Of a stretch of DNA of 64,000 bases, positions 35,701 through 43,049 are shown piece by piece. The DNA lies in NCBI RefSeq assembly GCF_037076345.1, contig NZ_AP024702.1, positions 4,960,001 to 5,024,000 of the forward strand, written 5' to 3'. How positions within the stretch are numbered: the first letter of the stretch is position 1; every line of letters begins with the position of its first letter. A program made the position numbers and the translations under genes. The DNA is from Haloferula helveola. Its GTDB lineage: Bacteria > Verrucomicrobiota > Verrucomicrobiia > Verrucomicrobiales > Akkermansiaceae. The notes beneath the pieces were generated by a model. It had not been told where the DNA came from and searched no databases. It saw nothing but the letters and a program-made list of their open reading frames with translations.

Positions 35701-37513
35701 CGACCTGACCCACCGGGTGCGATCCTACCTCGACAGCAACTGTTCCCATTGCCACCAGCCTTCCGGGAGCTCGCGTGCCTTCTTCGACGCGCGCCTCACG
35801 ACTCCTCTGGAGAATCAGGGAATCCTTTGTGGCCCCGTGATCGAGTCGCTCGGGCTCGATGCGCCCGCGGTGGTGAAGCCCGGAAGCCTCGAGAATTCGG
35901 TCCTGTTCCAGCGGGTGCACTCCATGGATCCCAGTATCTCGATGCCGCCGCTTGCCAAAGGTCGGATCGACGACGAAGCCGTGGTCGAGTTAGCCGCTTG
36001 GATCCTCGGGATGACGCCCGATGCTTGCACCAATGCCCAAAGTTTCTACGAGGGTGGTGCGATGGGTAATGTCACTTCGACCGGAGTTGCCGGGAGTGAT
36101 GCATGGCAGACGAACATCGTGATCGACGAGAGCTCGACCTACACCAACACCAGCGGTGCTCCGATCATTGTTTCGCTCGGCGACTTTCAGTTCGAGGCGT
36201 CGGTCTCCGGCGATCCGGTCACGCCGTTCGTGGTGCGGGTGAACGGCGACAACGACTTCACCGTGTTGGCGGTCGGAACGAGTCGGAGCGGGTATGCGAT
36301 TGGTGCGAACGAGTATCCGTTCTCCGATATTGCAGATGAGGTCGTGTTGCAGCCGGGTGAGGTGCTCGCCGCCGGATTCCTTGATGCGATTGTGGACGGA
36401 AGTGGTGGATCGGGAGGCGAAGTGGTGGTTTGGAGCGATGGCGGTTCCGAGGTTTGGCACGGCGGCGGACCGGATGAATCGGATGCGGGTTCGGTGGCCG
36501 TCGGGCTGGCGCCGGATCCAGGCGGCAACCTGCTCACGAACCAGAACCGCGACTACCGGTTCTCGATCGATTACGCGGTCACATCGCTGCAACTCGGTGT
36601 TGGAACCGAGTATCCCGGGTTCCAAGCGGCGGACGGAGCCCCTTCGAACTTCGTCATCAACCTGAGCGACACCTTTACCAACAATACGTCAGAGACCCTG
36701 AAGGTGAGCGTGGACCGTTTCCGTTTCCGGACGACCCGCGTGACCGATCCACTCACGCCCTTCGTCGTTCGGGTCAACGGTCCGGATGATTTCACCGTGA
36801 TCGCGGTCGGCGAGTCGCAGGTGGTTTACGCAGTCGGGCTGAATGATGTTCCGTTCACAGGCTCCACCTCGCTGATTTCGGTCGCACCGGGAGAAACGGT
36901 GGCGGCGGGCTTCGTCGACTCGTTCGCCGATGGATCCGGAGGAGACTCGCAAGGGTCGATGGCCTACGTCGAAGGGGGATCGACCAACTACTACCGTTAC
37001 CACTTCCCGGACCATGTGGGTGCAACCTTGGAACTCGGCCAAGCACCGATCGTGCCGCATCCCTACGGGGCATCCCAAGGGCCTCGCAGCTATCTGTTCT
37101 CGTTGTCGATCGGATTCGGCGGCAACGAGGATGAGGACGGTGATCTGCTTCCCGACTCGTGGGAGCTGGTCTACGTCGACGATCTCTCCGAGCTCGGTCC
37201 CGGTGATTCGGATGGCGACGGAGCGACCGATGCGGAAGAGCTTGAGGCCGGAACCGATCCGACCGACCGGGAGAGCCGGTTCGAGGTGATCGAGGTTACC
37301 CCGTCACCCGGTGAGGGAGCGGTGGTGAACTTCCGTTCGATTCCGGGGCGGGTCTACGCGATCTCTTGGTCGACCGACTTTGGCACCTGGACGGACGCGG
37401 GCAGGGTTGAGGCGTCGGACTGGCCCGCGCAGTCCACGCAGGCACTGATTCCGTCCGCCAGTCTTCCCGGTGATCCGCCGCAGCGACTTTTCGTCAGGGT
37501 GAGCACTCCCTGA
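32747..37513 (+). CDS. Giant secreted ThuA / sugar dehydrogenase / cytochrome c fusion
   Basis: A 1588-residue protein with a signal peptide (MSLWIRRLSRLICALLVTGFAQA). Domains in order: a ThuA-like class I amidotransferase fold (about 22-280, RVLLIEGASNHDW and GGGLMVFHEA); a glucose/sorbosone dehydrogenase-type propeller (about 300-770, HDGGSLVFGPEGFLYITFGD and YAIGLREPHRMSYD); a c-type cytochrome region with CMLCH (Cys919) and CSHCH (Cys999); two related repeats of about 170 residues (TPFVVRVNGDNDFTVLAVG and TPFVVRVNGPDDFTVIAVG); and a tail with a calcium-loop run DSDGDGATDAEELEAGTDP. Probably oxidises a sugar in the periplasm and passes electrons to its hemes. ATG 32747 is chosen because the signal begins there. 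Confidence 0.87.
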   Translation: MSLWIRRLSRLICALLVTGFAQAEIRVLLIEGASNHDWERRISILESIVSRDGGISMDVTVPPADAGDPGWATWEPDFASYDVVISGYRGDNGSPDWPAAVKTALVGFVNGGGGLMVFHEALQGFPNWTEYQSMIGLSTEFGQPGTAVEIAGDGSLIFHAPGTGGATAHGAQTDSLVTRLGSHPIHAGLPVSWMAANLEVVRYPRGPAANLSILSYATDPDPPVGDPAQNWPIEWTVDYGTGRVYASTFGHIFDFEDEPEGMRCAAFQEIFVRAIKWLAGDVPPSTVPVDFPGTTETSLRPYSEGFAAFGGAVPVGPYADGVLPNSSIVPTGYEIVPAFPNLAWDSPIDARPWPGAPGELMVVEMDGRFYRVADDDATKTKQLVLDIQDRAWYMNWDSGSDPPDILAHKHGGVMSCAFHPLFGTGAGKDELYVFYLNHPTDSPGASPPYFQRVSRFFWDEMTGAFELDGGGPLPREEILIQQYDTVKGHDGGSLVFGPEGFLYITFGDEGTASEDAGPHVQKIDDRPRSGVWRIDVDETGGSVSHPIRRQPAKASPSHDSYTQNYYIPSDNPWVDAGFDPMIDPEADALEEFYAIGLREPHRMSYDSVEDRFWIGDVGANTIEEVDVLDGPSGTVGLNFQWRYKEGSITGFGSVPSPIIGTERGPVHEYDHGTGTCIIGGMVYRGVAMPELQGKYLFGDNGTQKIYSLEYDDTGGVVTEIAVEEVGTAREGVIWVGLSSFGVDSSGEPLVLQMGGGVTGGGLISRIQPAGTASTLEWEYPALLSETGLFTDLENLVPADSMIPYEVNAPLWSAGVSKKRWVMIPNDGVPSDASERITYSENQSWQFPFGTVFVKHFERPDDGAPLETRVMVHGVDGWGGVTYRWRPDGLEADLLEEGGEEMLTLEGETFPYLYPARNQCMLCHTTAAGSVLGFRTRQLNASIEYPSGLVGNQIEALSAAGFIEEVIKEEDLVGALTSAGFDDGSVDLTHRVRSYLDSNCSHCHQPSGSSRAFFDARLTTPLENQGILCGPVIESLGLDAPAVVKPGSLENSVLFQRVHSMDPSISMPPLAKGRIDDEAVVELAAWILGMTPDACTNAQSFYEGGAMGNVTSTGVAGSDAWQTNIVIDESSTYTNTSGAPIIVSLGDFQFEASVSGDPVTPFVVRVNGDNDFTVLAVGTSRSGYAIGANEYPFSDIADEVVLQPGEVLAAGFLDAIVDGSGGSGGEVVVWSDGGSEVWHGGGPDESDAGSVAVGLAPDPGGNLLTNQNRDYRFSIDYAVTSLQLGVGTEYPGFQAADGAPSNFVINLSDTFTNNTSETLKVSVDRFRFRTTRVTDPLTPFVVRVNGPDDFTVIAVGESQVVYAVGLNDVPFTGSTSLISVAPGETVAAGFVDSFADGSGGDSQGSMAYVEGGSTNYYRYHFPDHVGATLELGQAPIVPHPYGASQGPRSYLFSLSIGFGGNEDEDGDLLPDSWELVYVDDLSELGPGDSDGDGATDAEELEAGTDPTDRESRFEVIEVTPSPGEGAVVNFRSIPGRVYAISWSTDFGTWTDAGRVEASDWPAQSTQALIPSASLPGDPPQRLFVRVSTP

Positions 37514-37526
37514 TGTCGGTCGCGGG

Positions 37527-38165
37527 TTAGGCCCAAGGCGCGGTCATGAAGAGAGCCAGCACCAAAACCACGGTGGCGGCGATGCCGGCGACGGCGACGA
37601 GCGTACGCTGCTGGAGCTTTTGGTAGTCGCGGGCCATTTCCTTCTCGGACTCCGCCATGCGATCGAACAGCGACTCGAAGCGTGCGGTCACGTCCTCCAT
37701 GCGCTCACCGACCCGGGCAACGGCGCCGGCGGTATCGGTCTGGCTCTTGCGAACGCCTTCCAGCGTCTGGTCCACGTGATCGATCGAGTTCGTCAGGCGG
37801 TCGCTGACCTTCTCCGAGCGCTCCATGTGTTCGTTGAGCGAGGACAGCCCCATGGAAATCTCCTTCTGTCCCTTGCTGATGTCCTCGATCCCGCGAATCA
37901 CCGGCATCGGATCGATTTCCATCGATGGCGACGACGAACTCTCGGATGCATCCAGCCGCTCGTTGAGCTTCTCAAGGGTCTCGACCAGACGATTGTGCTC
38001 GGCCCGAAGATCCTCCATCAGGCGGCGGCGCTTGCCCAGCCACTGCCGACGGGGACGGTCGCTGCGGGTGAAGGGATTCCACCAGCGGCGTGTCTTGGCG
38101 GCGGGATCGCTTTCCGGAGTGTCGAGATCGATGGGGGCGTTCTGGTCAAGGGTGTGGGTGCTCAT
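37527..38165 (-). CDS. Coiled-coil protein with C-terminal membrane anchor
   Basis: A 212-residue protein from ATG 38165. An N-terminal basic/aromatic stretch (TRRWWNPFTRSDRPRRQWLGKRR) is followed by long heptad-rich helices (about 55-180, LRAEHNRLVETLEKLNERL and MERSEKVSDRLTNSIDHVDQTLEGV) and one transmembrane helix at the very end (TLVAVAGIAATVVLVLALFM). No enzyme motif. It resembles tail-anchored, methyl-accepting-like or LemA-like scaffolds only in layout. A plausible promoter lies at 38192-38219. Confidence 0.75.
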   Translation of the reverse strand: MSTHTLDQNAPIDLDTPESDPAAKTRRWWNPFTRSDRPRRQWLGKRRRLMEDLRAEHNRLVETLEKLNERLDASESSSSPSMEIDPMPVIRGIEDISKGQKEISMGLSSLNEHMERSEKVSDRLTNSIDHVDQTLEGVRKSQTDTAGAVARVGERMEDVTARFESLFDRMAESEKEMARDYQKLQQRTLVAVAGIAATVVLVLALFMTAPWA

Positions 38166-38191
38166 GGGATGGTAAACAACGTTACGTATCC

Positions 38192-38219
38192 AAATTATCA
38201 ACATTTCTTAACTATTCAA
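38192..38219 (-). promoter_or_regulatory. Candidate sigma-70 promoter of the coiled-coil gene
   Basis: On the minus strand TTGAAT is followed after 16 bp by TAATTT, about 27 bp before the ATG at 38165, in a locally AT-rich stretch. Pattern only. Confidence 0.4.
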
Positions 38220-38261
38220 GGGGTCGTTCGGCGAATCTTTTCGGATCACCGGACGGGTACG

Positions 38262-38295
38262 CAAAAACGGCGGAGCCCGGTAAGGGCTCCGCCGT
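38262..38295 (-). terminator. Rho-independent terminator after the ClpP-like gene
   Basis: A perfect 12-bp stem (ACGGCGGAGCCC / GGGCTCCGCCGT) with a 5-nt loop, followed on the minus strand by TTTTTGC. It lies 19 bp after the stop of the ClpP-like protease gene. Confidence 0.88.
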
Positions 38296-38313
38296 GGGAA
38301 AGTCGGACCGCAT

Positions 38314-39681
38314 TCAGCGGAGGCGGTAGTAGCCGTCCGGATTGTAGATGAAGTAGACGTCTTTCGGGTTGATGCGCGGGAGGTACATCACCGGGCGTCC
38401 GTCCTCGTCGAGCGTCGCCTCCATGACCGGGGGGCCGGTCTGAACCGAGGCGGTGGGAGTCGCGGCGGGAGCGCTGCGGGCGGCATCCGGGCTGCGGAGG
38501 AAGGACGTCTCGTCGATGCCCTGCACGATGTGGTTCACCCACTTGAGCTTCTGGGCCTCGACACCGAACTCGCTCCAGTCACCGCTGGTCGACTGGGCAT
38601 ACATCTTCTTGATGAACTCCTCCTTGGTGATGCCCATCTTGTCGGCGATCGGGGTTGCGAGGCGTTCCCACCAGCGCTGGCTTTCCTTCAGGAATTCCTC
38701 CTGCTGGGTCAGGTTGAGGCGGCCGAACACCGTCGCACTGATTTGGTGGTGAAGCATCACCGCGTTCGGATAGCAGTAGGACTCCTCGGCGAGGGTGGTG
38801 ATGGCGGCGGCCATCGAGGCGGCGAACGATTTCACCACGACATGGATCGGGGCGTCGCTGGCTTCCATCGCCTTCAGGATCCGGTAGCCGGCCATGACCG
38901 AGCCCCCCGGCGACTCATCGATGACGATGAAGATCGGGTGCTCGCGGTTCTGGTTGTTGAAGTAGTGGATCCGATCGGTGATGTAGTCGGCGGTCGAGCC
39001 GCTGATGGCGCCATTGAGCGCGATCCGGCGGTCGGAAATGACCAGCGTGCCGTCGGCCTTCAGCGGCTTCTTGAGGTACTCGGGCTTGGCGTCGGCGTAG
39101 GTCTTGCGCTTCTCGGCCATCTCGAACTCCTGAATCTGGTTCTGGAGTTTGGTGATCTCGATGCCGCTCTCGGCCTGGACGGCCTTGAGTTCATTGGTGA
39201 GCATCTCGGCGCGGGCCTTGGCGATGTTCGCTTCGCGGGCGAGGCGTGCGGCTTCGACCTCCATTTTGGCGGCCTGGGCTTCGTCATCCGCCTTGCGCTT
39301 CATCGCGGCGAACGACATCCGCTCGGCGATGAGTTCCTTTTCGGCCTTCAGGCGGGCGACTTCGGAACGCAGCTTGGCAGTCTCCTTCTTGACCCGCTCG
39401 TCAGCGAGGGCGTTTTCGAGGGCCAGGCGGGCCTGCTCCTCTTTCATCTGCTCCTCACGGTTCTTCTTCGGGGCCGGCTTGTCGGTCTTGGCCTCCTTTT
39501 TCGGAGCTTCGGCCGATTTCGGGGCCTTCTTGGCAGGCTTCTTTTCGTCGGCCTTCTTCTCGACCTTGATTTCCACCGGTGGGGTGGTCGCAGCGGAGGG
39601 TGAGGCCGAGTTTTGCTGGGCGCAAAGGGTGCCAGCGAGGGCAAGGCCAAGCAGGGCGGAGCGGGTGACAGTGGTTTTCAT
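38314..39681 (-). CDS. Exported ClpP-like serine protease with coiled-coil N-terminal region
   Basis: A 455-residue protein. It begins with a signal peptide (MKTTVTRSALLGLALAGTLCAQ), then a Lys/Glu/Ala-rich segment and a long coiled coil (about 75-200). Residues 212-400 are a ClpP/crotonase-fold protease domain: LVISDRRIALNGAISGSTADYI, FIVIDESPGGSVMAGYRI, Ser289 in KSFAASMAAA and His311 in NAVMLHHQIS, both at the spacing of ClpP. The third residue of the triad is not certain. Unlike classical ClpP it is exported and has no ClpX/ClpA partner nearby, so it may act in envelope quality control (inference). Followed by a strong terminator. Confidence 0.85.
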   Translation of the reverse strand: MKTTVTRSALLGLALAGTLCAQQNSASPSAATTPPVEIKVEKKADEKKPAKKAPKSAEAPKKEAKTDKPAPKKNREEQMKEEQARLALENALADERVKKETAKLRSEVARLKAEKELIAERMSFAAMKRKADDEAQAAKMEVEAARLAREANIAKARAEMLTNELKAVQAESGIEITKLQNQIQEFEMAEKRKTYADAKPEYLKKPLKADGTLVISDRRIALNGAISGSTADYITDRIHYFNNQNREHPIFIVIDESPGGSVMAGYRILKAMEASDAPIHVVVKSFAASMAAAITTLAEESYCYPNAVMLHHQISATVFGRLNLTQQEEFLKESQRWWERLATPIADKMGITKEEFIKKMYAQSTSGDWSEFGVEAQKLKWVNHIVQGIDETSFLRSPDAARSAPAATPTASVQTGPPVMEATLDEDGRPVMYLPRINPKDVYFIYNPDGYYRLR

Positions 39682-39731
39682 ACGTTGGGACTGGGAATAC
39701 GGCGATTGGGCCGATTTCTTTTACTCAGGCC

Positions 39732-40598
39732 TCAAGCGTCGGTTGACCCGCTTTTCGTGTCCGATTCCTCGGCGATTTTCCGAAGCTGGGCCTTGTAGCC
39801 AACAAACAGCAAAGTTCCGGCCAAAATCAGGAAAACGAGCATCGCGGCGCCGAGGAAAATGGCGATCTTGCCGCCACCTTCACGAAATTCCTCGTCACTG
39901 ACCGTTTCCGGGACCGCTTCGCCCGGAATCCGGGCGAGCACCAGCTTGTCGCCATCGATCTCGGCGCGAGTCAGCTTGGCCATCGGTGGCCCGACCGCCG
40001 GGTCCTGCATCGATTGTTCGAAAATCCGGAGCGTCGAGAAGTGCCCCATGAAACCCTCTGCCACCTCGGCGTCTTCGACGTTGAGGTCTTCGACGCGGAG
40101 GGCGAGCTCGCGCTTGCCGAGCTGGGGTGTCGCGATCAGCTCCCCGACGAGGTAGCGCGGGTCGGAGGTGACGAAGCCCTCTTCGTCTTCCTTGGTCAGC
40201 CGCGGGCGGCCGTTGAGCTGGTAGCAGATGTCGATTTTCAGGACCTCGTCCGCGATCTCACGGACGTGGAAGGCACCGCGGAGCTGTTCGAGCTGTTCGA
40301 AAAGCGCGACTGCCAGATTGAGGTCGTCGGCCGACAGTTCGATCCGGGCCTCGGTTTTGTCGTCGCTGAGCTGACTGCGGAAGGTCTCGAGCCGCTCGAC
40401 CAGAGCCTTGGCATCGTCCTCGCGCTGTTCGATCGACTCTGAGGGAACCGGGGACGGTTTGTCCTGGGTGAACTTCTCGATTTCGTCGGCTTGGCGAAGG
40501 GGCGTCCAGATCGAGAAACCGATCAGGAACACGAGCATCAGGACGGCGGCGATCAGAATGGCGCAGCCGGAGAGGGGTGAACGGGCGGAATTGGACAC
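39732..40598 (-). CDS. Membrane protein with two transmembrane helices, function unknown
   Basis: A 288-residue protein started at GTG 40598, directly before a transmembrane helix (CAILIAAVLMLVFLIGFSI). A soluble part of about 200 residues follows with helical and strand-rich stretches (DDAKALVERLETFRSQLSDD, ARIELSADDLNLAVALFEQL, RYLVGELIATPQLGKRELALRV). A second helix lies near the end (IAIFLGAAMLVFLILAGTLLFVGY) before a short cytoplasmic tail. The longer frame upstream overlaps mnmA and is not used. No family recognised. The segment between the helices probably faces the periplasm. Confidence 0.7.
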   Translation of the reverse strand: MSNSARSPLSGCAILIAAVLMLVFLIGFSIWTPLRQADEIEKFTQDKPSPVPSESIEQREDDAKALVERLETFRSQLSDDKTEARIELSADDLNLAVALFEQLEQLRGAFHVREIADEVLKIDICYQLNGRPRLTKEDEEGFVTSDPRYLVGELIATPQLGKRELALRVEDLNVEDAEVAEGFMGHFSTLRIFEQSMQDPAVGPPMAKLTRAEIDGDKLVLARIPGEAVPETVSDEEFREGGGKIAIFLGAAMLVFLILAGTLLFVGYKAQLRKIAEESDTKSGSTDA

Positions 40599-40698
40599 GG
40601 TTGGAGGGAGGCCCTGTGCCTCGGGATGCCCGATTTTCCAATTCCAAAAACCGGAAATGGGCGCTTGGCAGGTGGTGGCGCGACGATTGAATCGGCGC

Positions 40699-41787
40699 AT
40701 GGCGAAGGTGCTGGTGGGACTTTCCGGCGGAGTGGACAGCTCCGCCGCCGCGGCCTTGCTGATCGAGCAGGGCCACGAGGTGTCCGGTGCCTTCATGAAG
40801 AACTGGATCAACGCCGAGGGTCTCCCGGGGGATTGTCCGTGGGAGCAGGACCTCGATGATGCGCTCGCCGTGGCGAGAAAGCTCGGGATCGAGTTCCGGG
40901 TGATCGACCTGATCGACCAGTACAAGCAGCGGATCGTCGACTACCTCGTCGAGGGCTACCGATCCGGGATCACTCCGAATCCAGACGTCTGGTGCAACCG
41001 CGAGATGAAGTTCGGGGTGTTCCTCGATTACGCGCTCGAGCAGGGGTTCGAGCGGGTGGCAACGGGACACTACGCGCGACGCCGGGAGCTTTCGAACGGG
41101 CAGGCCGCGATCCTGAAGGGTGCGGATCCGAACAAGGATCAGAGTTACTTCCTTTCGCTGATGACCCAGCATCAGGTGGCGCACGCGATGTTCCCGGCAG
41201 GCGAGATGCTGAAGCCGGAAGTCCGCGAGGTGGCGCGTCGTCATGACCTGCCGACCGCCGGCAAGAAAGACAGCCAGGGGATCTGCTTCATCGGTGAAAT
41301 CAAGATGCGCGATTTCATCCGCCACTACATTCCGGACTCGCCCGGCGATATCGTCGACACCGAAGGGAAAGTGCTCGGCCGTCACGACGGCCTGCACCTT
41401 TACACCCTCGGGCAGAGGAAGGGGCACGGCGTGGCATCACCGCGTGATGGCATGGCGTATGTGGTTGTGGGGAAGGATCTCGCGAACAACCGGCTCATCC
41501 TCGGTTGGGACGAAGGCGTCACACCGGGGCTCTACGCGCGGCAGGCGGTGATTGGTAGTGTCTCGACCATCAACGAGCCGTTTGACCGTGCGATGCGTGT
41601 TGAAGCCCAGCCGCGCTATCGATCGAAGGCCGAGCCATGCAGGGTCACGCCCTTGGGTGACGACTGTGTGCAGATCGAGTTCGAGAAACCCCAGCGGGCA
41701 TTGGCAGCCGGGCAAATCTGCGCCTTCTACGAGGGTGGCCGGCTGCTGGGCGGAGGCGTGTTCGAGAAGATCGAAGGCGCGGTCTGA
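40699..41787 (+). CDS. mnmA: tRNA-specific 2-thiouridylase
   Basis: Adds sulfur to uridine 34 of Lys, Glu and Gln tRNAs. The 362-residue protein starts at ATG 40699 with the PP-loop GLSGGVDSSAAAALL, has the family segment GAFMKNW, the first catalytic Cys in NPDVWCNREMKFG and the second in DSQGICFIGEI, and the C-terminal beta-barrel tail. Length matches the family (about 360-370). Divergent from the preceding membrane-protein gene and convergent with the acyltransferase run. Confidence 0.96.
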   Translation: MAKVLVGLSGGVDSSAAAALLIEQGHEVSGAFMKNWINAEGLPGDCPWEQDLDDALAVARKLGIEFRVIDLIDQYKQRIVDYLVEGYRSGITPNPDVWCNREMKFGVFLDYALEQGFERVATGHYARRRELSNGQAAILKGADPNKDQSYFLSLMTQHQVAHAMFPAGEMLKPEVREVARRHDLPTAGKKDSQGICFIGEIKMRDFIRHYIPDSPGDIVDTEGKVLGRHDGLHLYTLGQRKGHGVASPRDGMAYVVVGKDLANNRLILGWDEGVTPGLYARQAVIGSVSTINEPFDRAMRVEAQPRYRSKAEPCRVTPLGDDCVQIEFEKPQRALAAGQICAFYEGGRLLGGGVFEKIEGAV

Positions 41788-41795
41788 GGCGGCGA

Positions 41796-43046
41796 TTAGC
41801 GGGCGTCGCTGTCCATTTCGCCGTCGCGCAACTCGTCGGTGCCTTGGTAGTTGGAGATCGCGTCGACCATCCACTGCCACAGCTCCGGTTGCTCGGTTCT
41901 GAAACGTTCGTAGCCGTCACGCAGTTGCTGGTAACGGTCCTCGAGATTCTCGGCGGTCAGTTGGATGCCGTAGTCCTGACCTTCGCCATCGATCGGCCAG
42001 CCCATGATGCGGTGGAGCATCACGTCGCCGAGCGCTTTGCGGGCGTGGGTGCCGTCGAGCCACCAGTGCATCCGGCTGCCATCGGTCGGGATCGGTTCGC
42101 AATTGAGCGGATGGAAGTCGTTGAAGTCCCAGATGACGGCCGGCGGAGCGTCGGGATGCCGGGCATTGCTCTCGGCGAGCATCTTGACCATCAGGGCGCG
42201 GTCGGTGCTGTGGACCCGGTCATCATCGTTGAGGTAGTGATAAACGCCCAGATAGGTCGCGTGGTTGGGTGGCATCACCACCACCAACTTGCACTTCTTC
42301 GCCTTGGTGTCGTCGAGGATGCGCTGGAGACAGGCGACCTTCCACGGGTTGGGTTCAACTTCGAGCGTCCGACGCCGTCGCACGACACGGATCGCGTGCG
42401 GAATCGAGTCGCGGTAGATCACTTTCGCGACATTGTCCGGCTCCTGATGCCGCAGCCGGTGGCCTTGGGTGGTGTATTCCGGAAGGCGCTCCTCGGCGCG
42501 GTTTTCCATCGCGCGGATCGAGCTCTCGAACGTTGAGATACCGGCGAGGTAGCGGAGCTCTCGCTCGAACGGGTCACCCTTCTCATTGAACGGCGACTCC
42601 ATGTAACCGGTCGTGCGGATGCCGGATCCGGCGCCCATAAGGTCACCGAGGTCGATTCCGACGATGGCCAGTTCGAGCGGGTCACGCTCGATCGCGTAGT
42701 GGAGAATGCCCGACGTTTCCGGAAGGGTGCCGGCGCTGACCGCGAGATTCACCGCCTTTGTGTCGCCCCACTCGGGCAGGGCGGGGTCGAGCGCGATATC
42801 GATGCGTGACGATCCGAAGAACGCGGCCTGCCAGTCTTCGGCGCGGACCATGCCTGCCTTGGCTGTCCGCTGGTGGCGATAGACGGGACGCCACTCGGCG
42901 AAGCCGGTGTCGGTCCACGGGGTAGGCGTGACCCAGAGCGGATTGATCCAGGTATTCAGCGCCGTGAAGCCGACCACAACGACCGCGACGAATCCGACGA
43001 TCGTCAGCACGAAGCGGCGGTAGGCCTTCTGGGGAAACCGGGTCAT
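41796..43046 (-). CDS. Membrane-anchored SGNH-like protein (AlgJ/AlgX/DltD-like), copy 1
   Basis: A 416-residue protein with one N-terminal membrane helix (LTIVGFVAVVVVGFTALNTWINP) and an extracytoplasmic domain. The block AAFFGSSRIDIALDP resembles the first conserved block (GSSR/GDS) of SGNH-type partners of MBOAT acyltransferases; KLVVVMPPNHA, VIWDFNDFHPLNCEP and the segment HWWLDGTHARKALGDVMLHR fit later blocks. It is the last gene of the run, 3 bp after an MBOAT gene, and a paralogue of the product at 46236-47438. It probably transfers or prepares acyl groups for an envelope glycan. Confidence 0.78.
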   Translation of the reverse strand: MTRFPQKAYRRFVLTIVGFVAVVVVGFTALNTWINPLWVTPTPWTDTGFAEWRPVYRHQRTAKAGMVRAEDWQAAFFGSSRIDIALDPALPEWGDTKAVNLAVSAGTLPETSGILHYAIERDPLELAIVGIDLGDLMGAGSGIRTTGYMESPFNEKGDPFERELRYLAGISTFESSIRAMENRAEERLPEYTTQGHRLRHQEPDNVAKVIYRDSIPHAIRVVRRRRTLEVEPNPWKVACLQRILDDTKAKKCKLVVVMPPNHATYLGVYHYLNDDDRVHSTDRALMVKMLAESNARHPDAPPAVIWDFNDFHPLNCEPIPTDGSRMHWWLDGTHARKALGDVMLHRIMGWPIDGEGQDYGIQLTAENLEDRYQQLRDGYERFRTEQPELWQWMVDAISNYQGTDELRDGEMDSDAR

Positions 43047-43049
43047 CGA

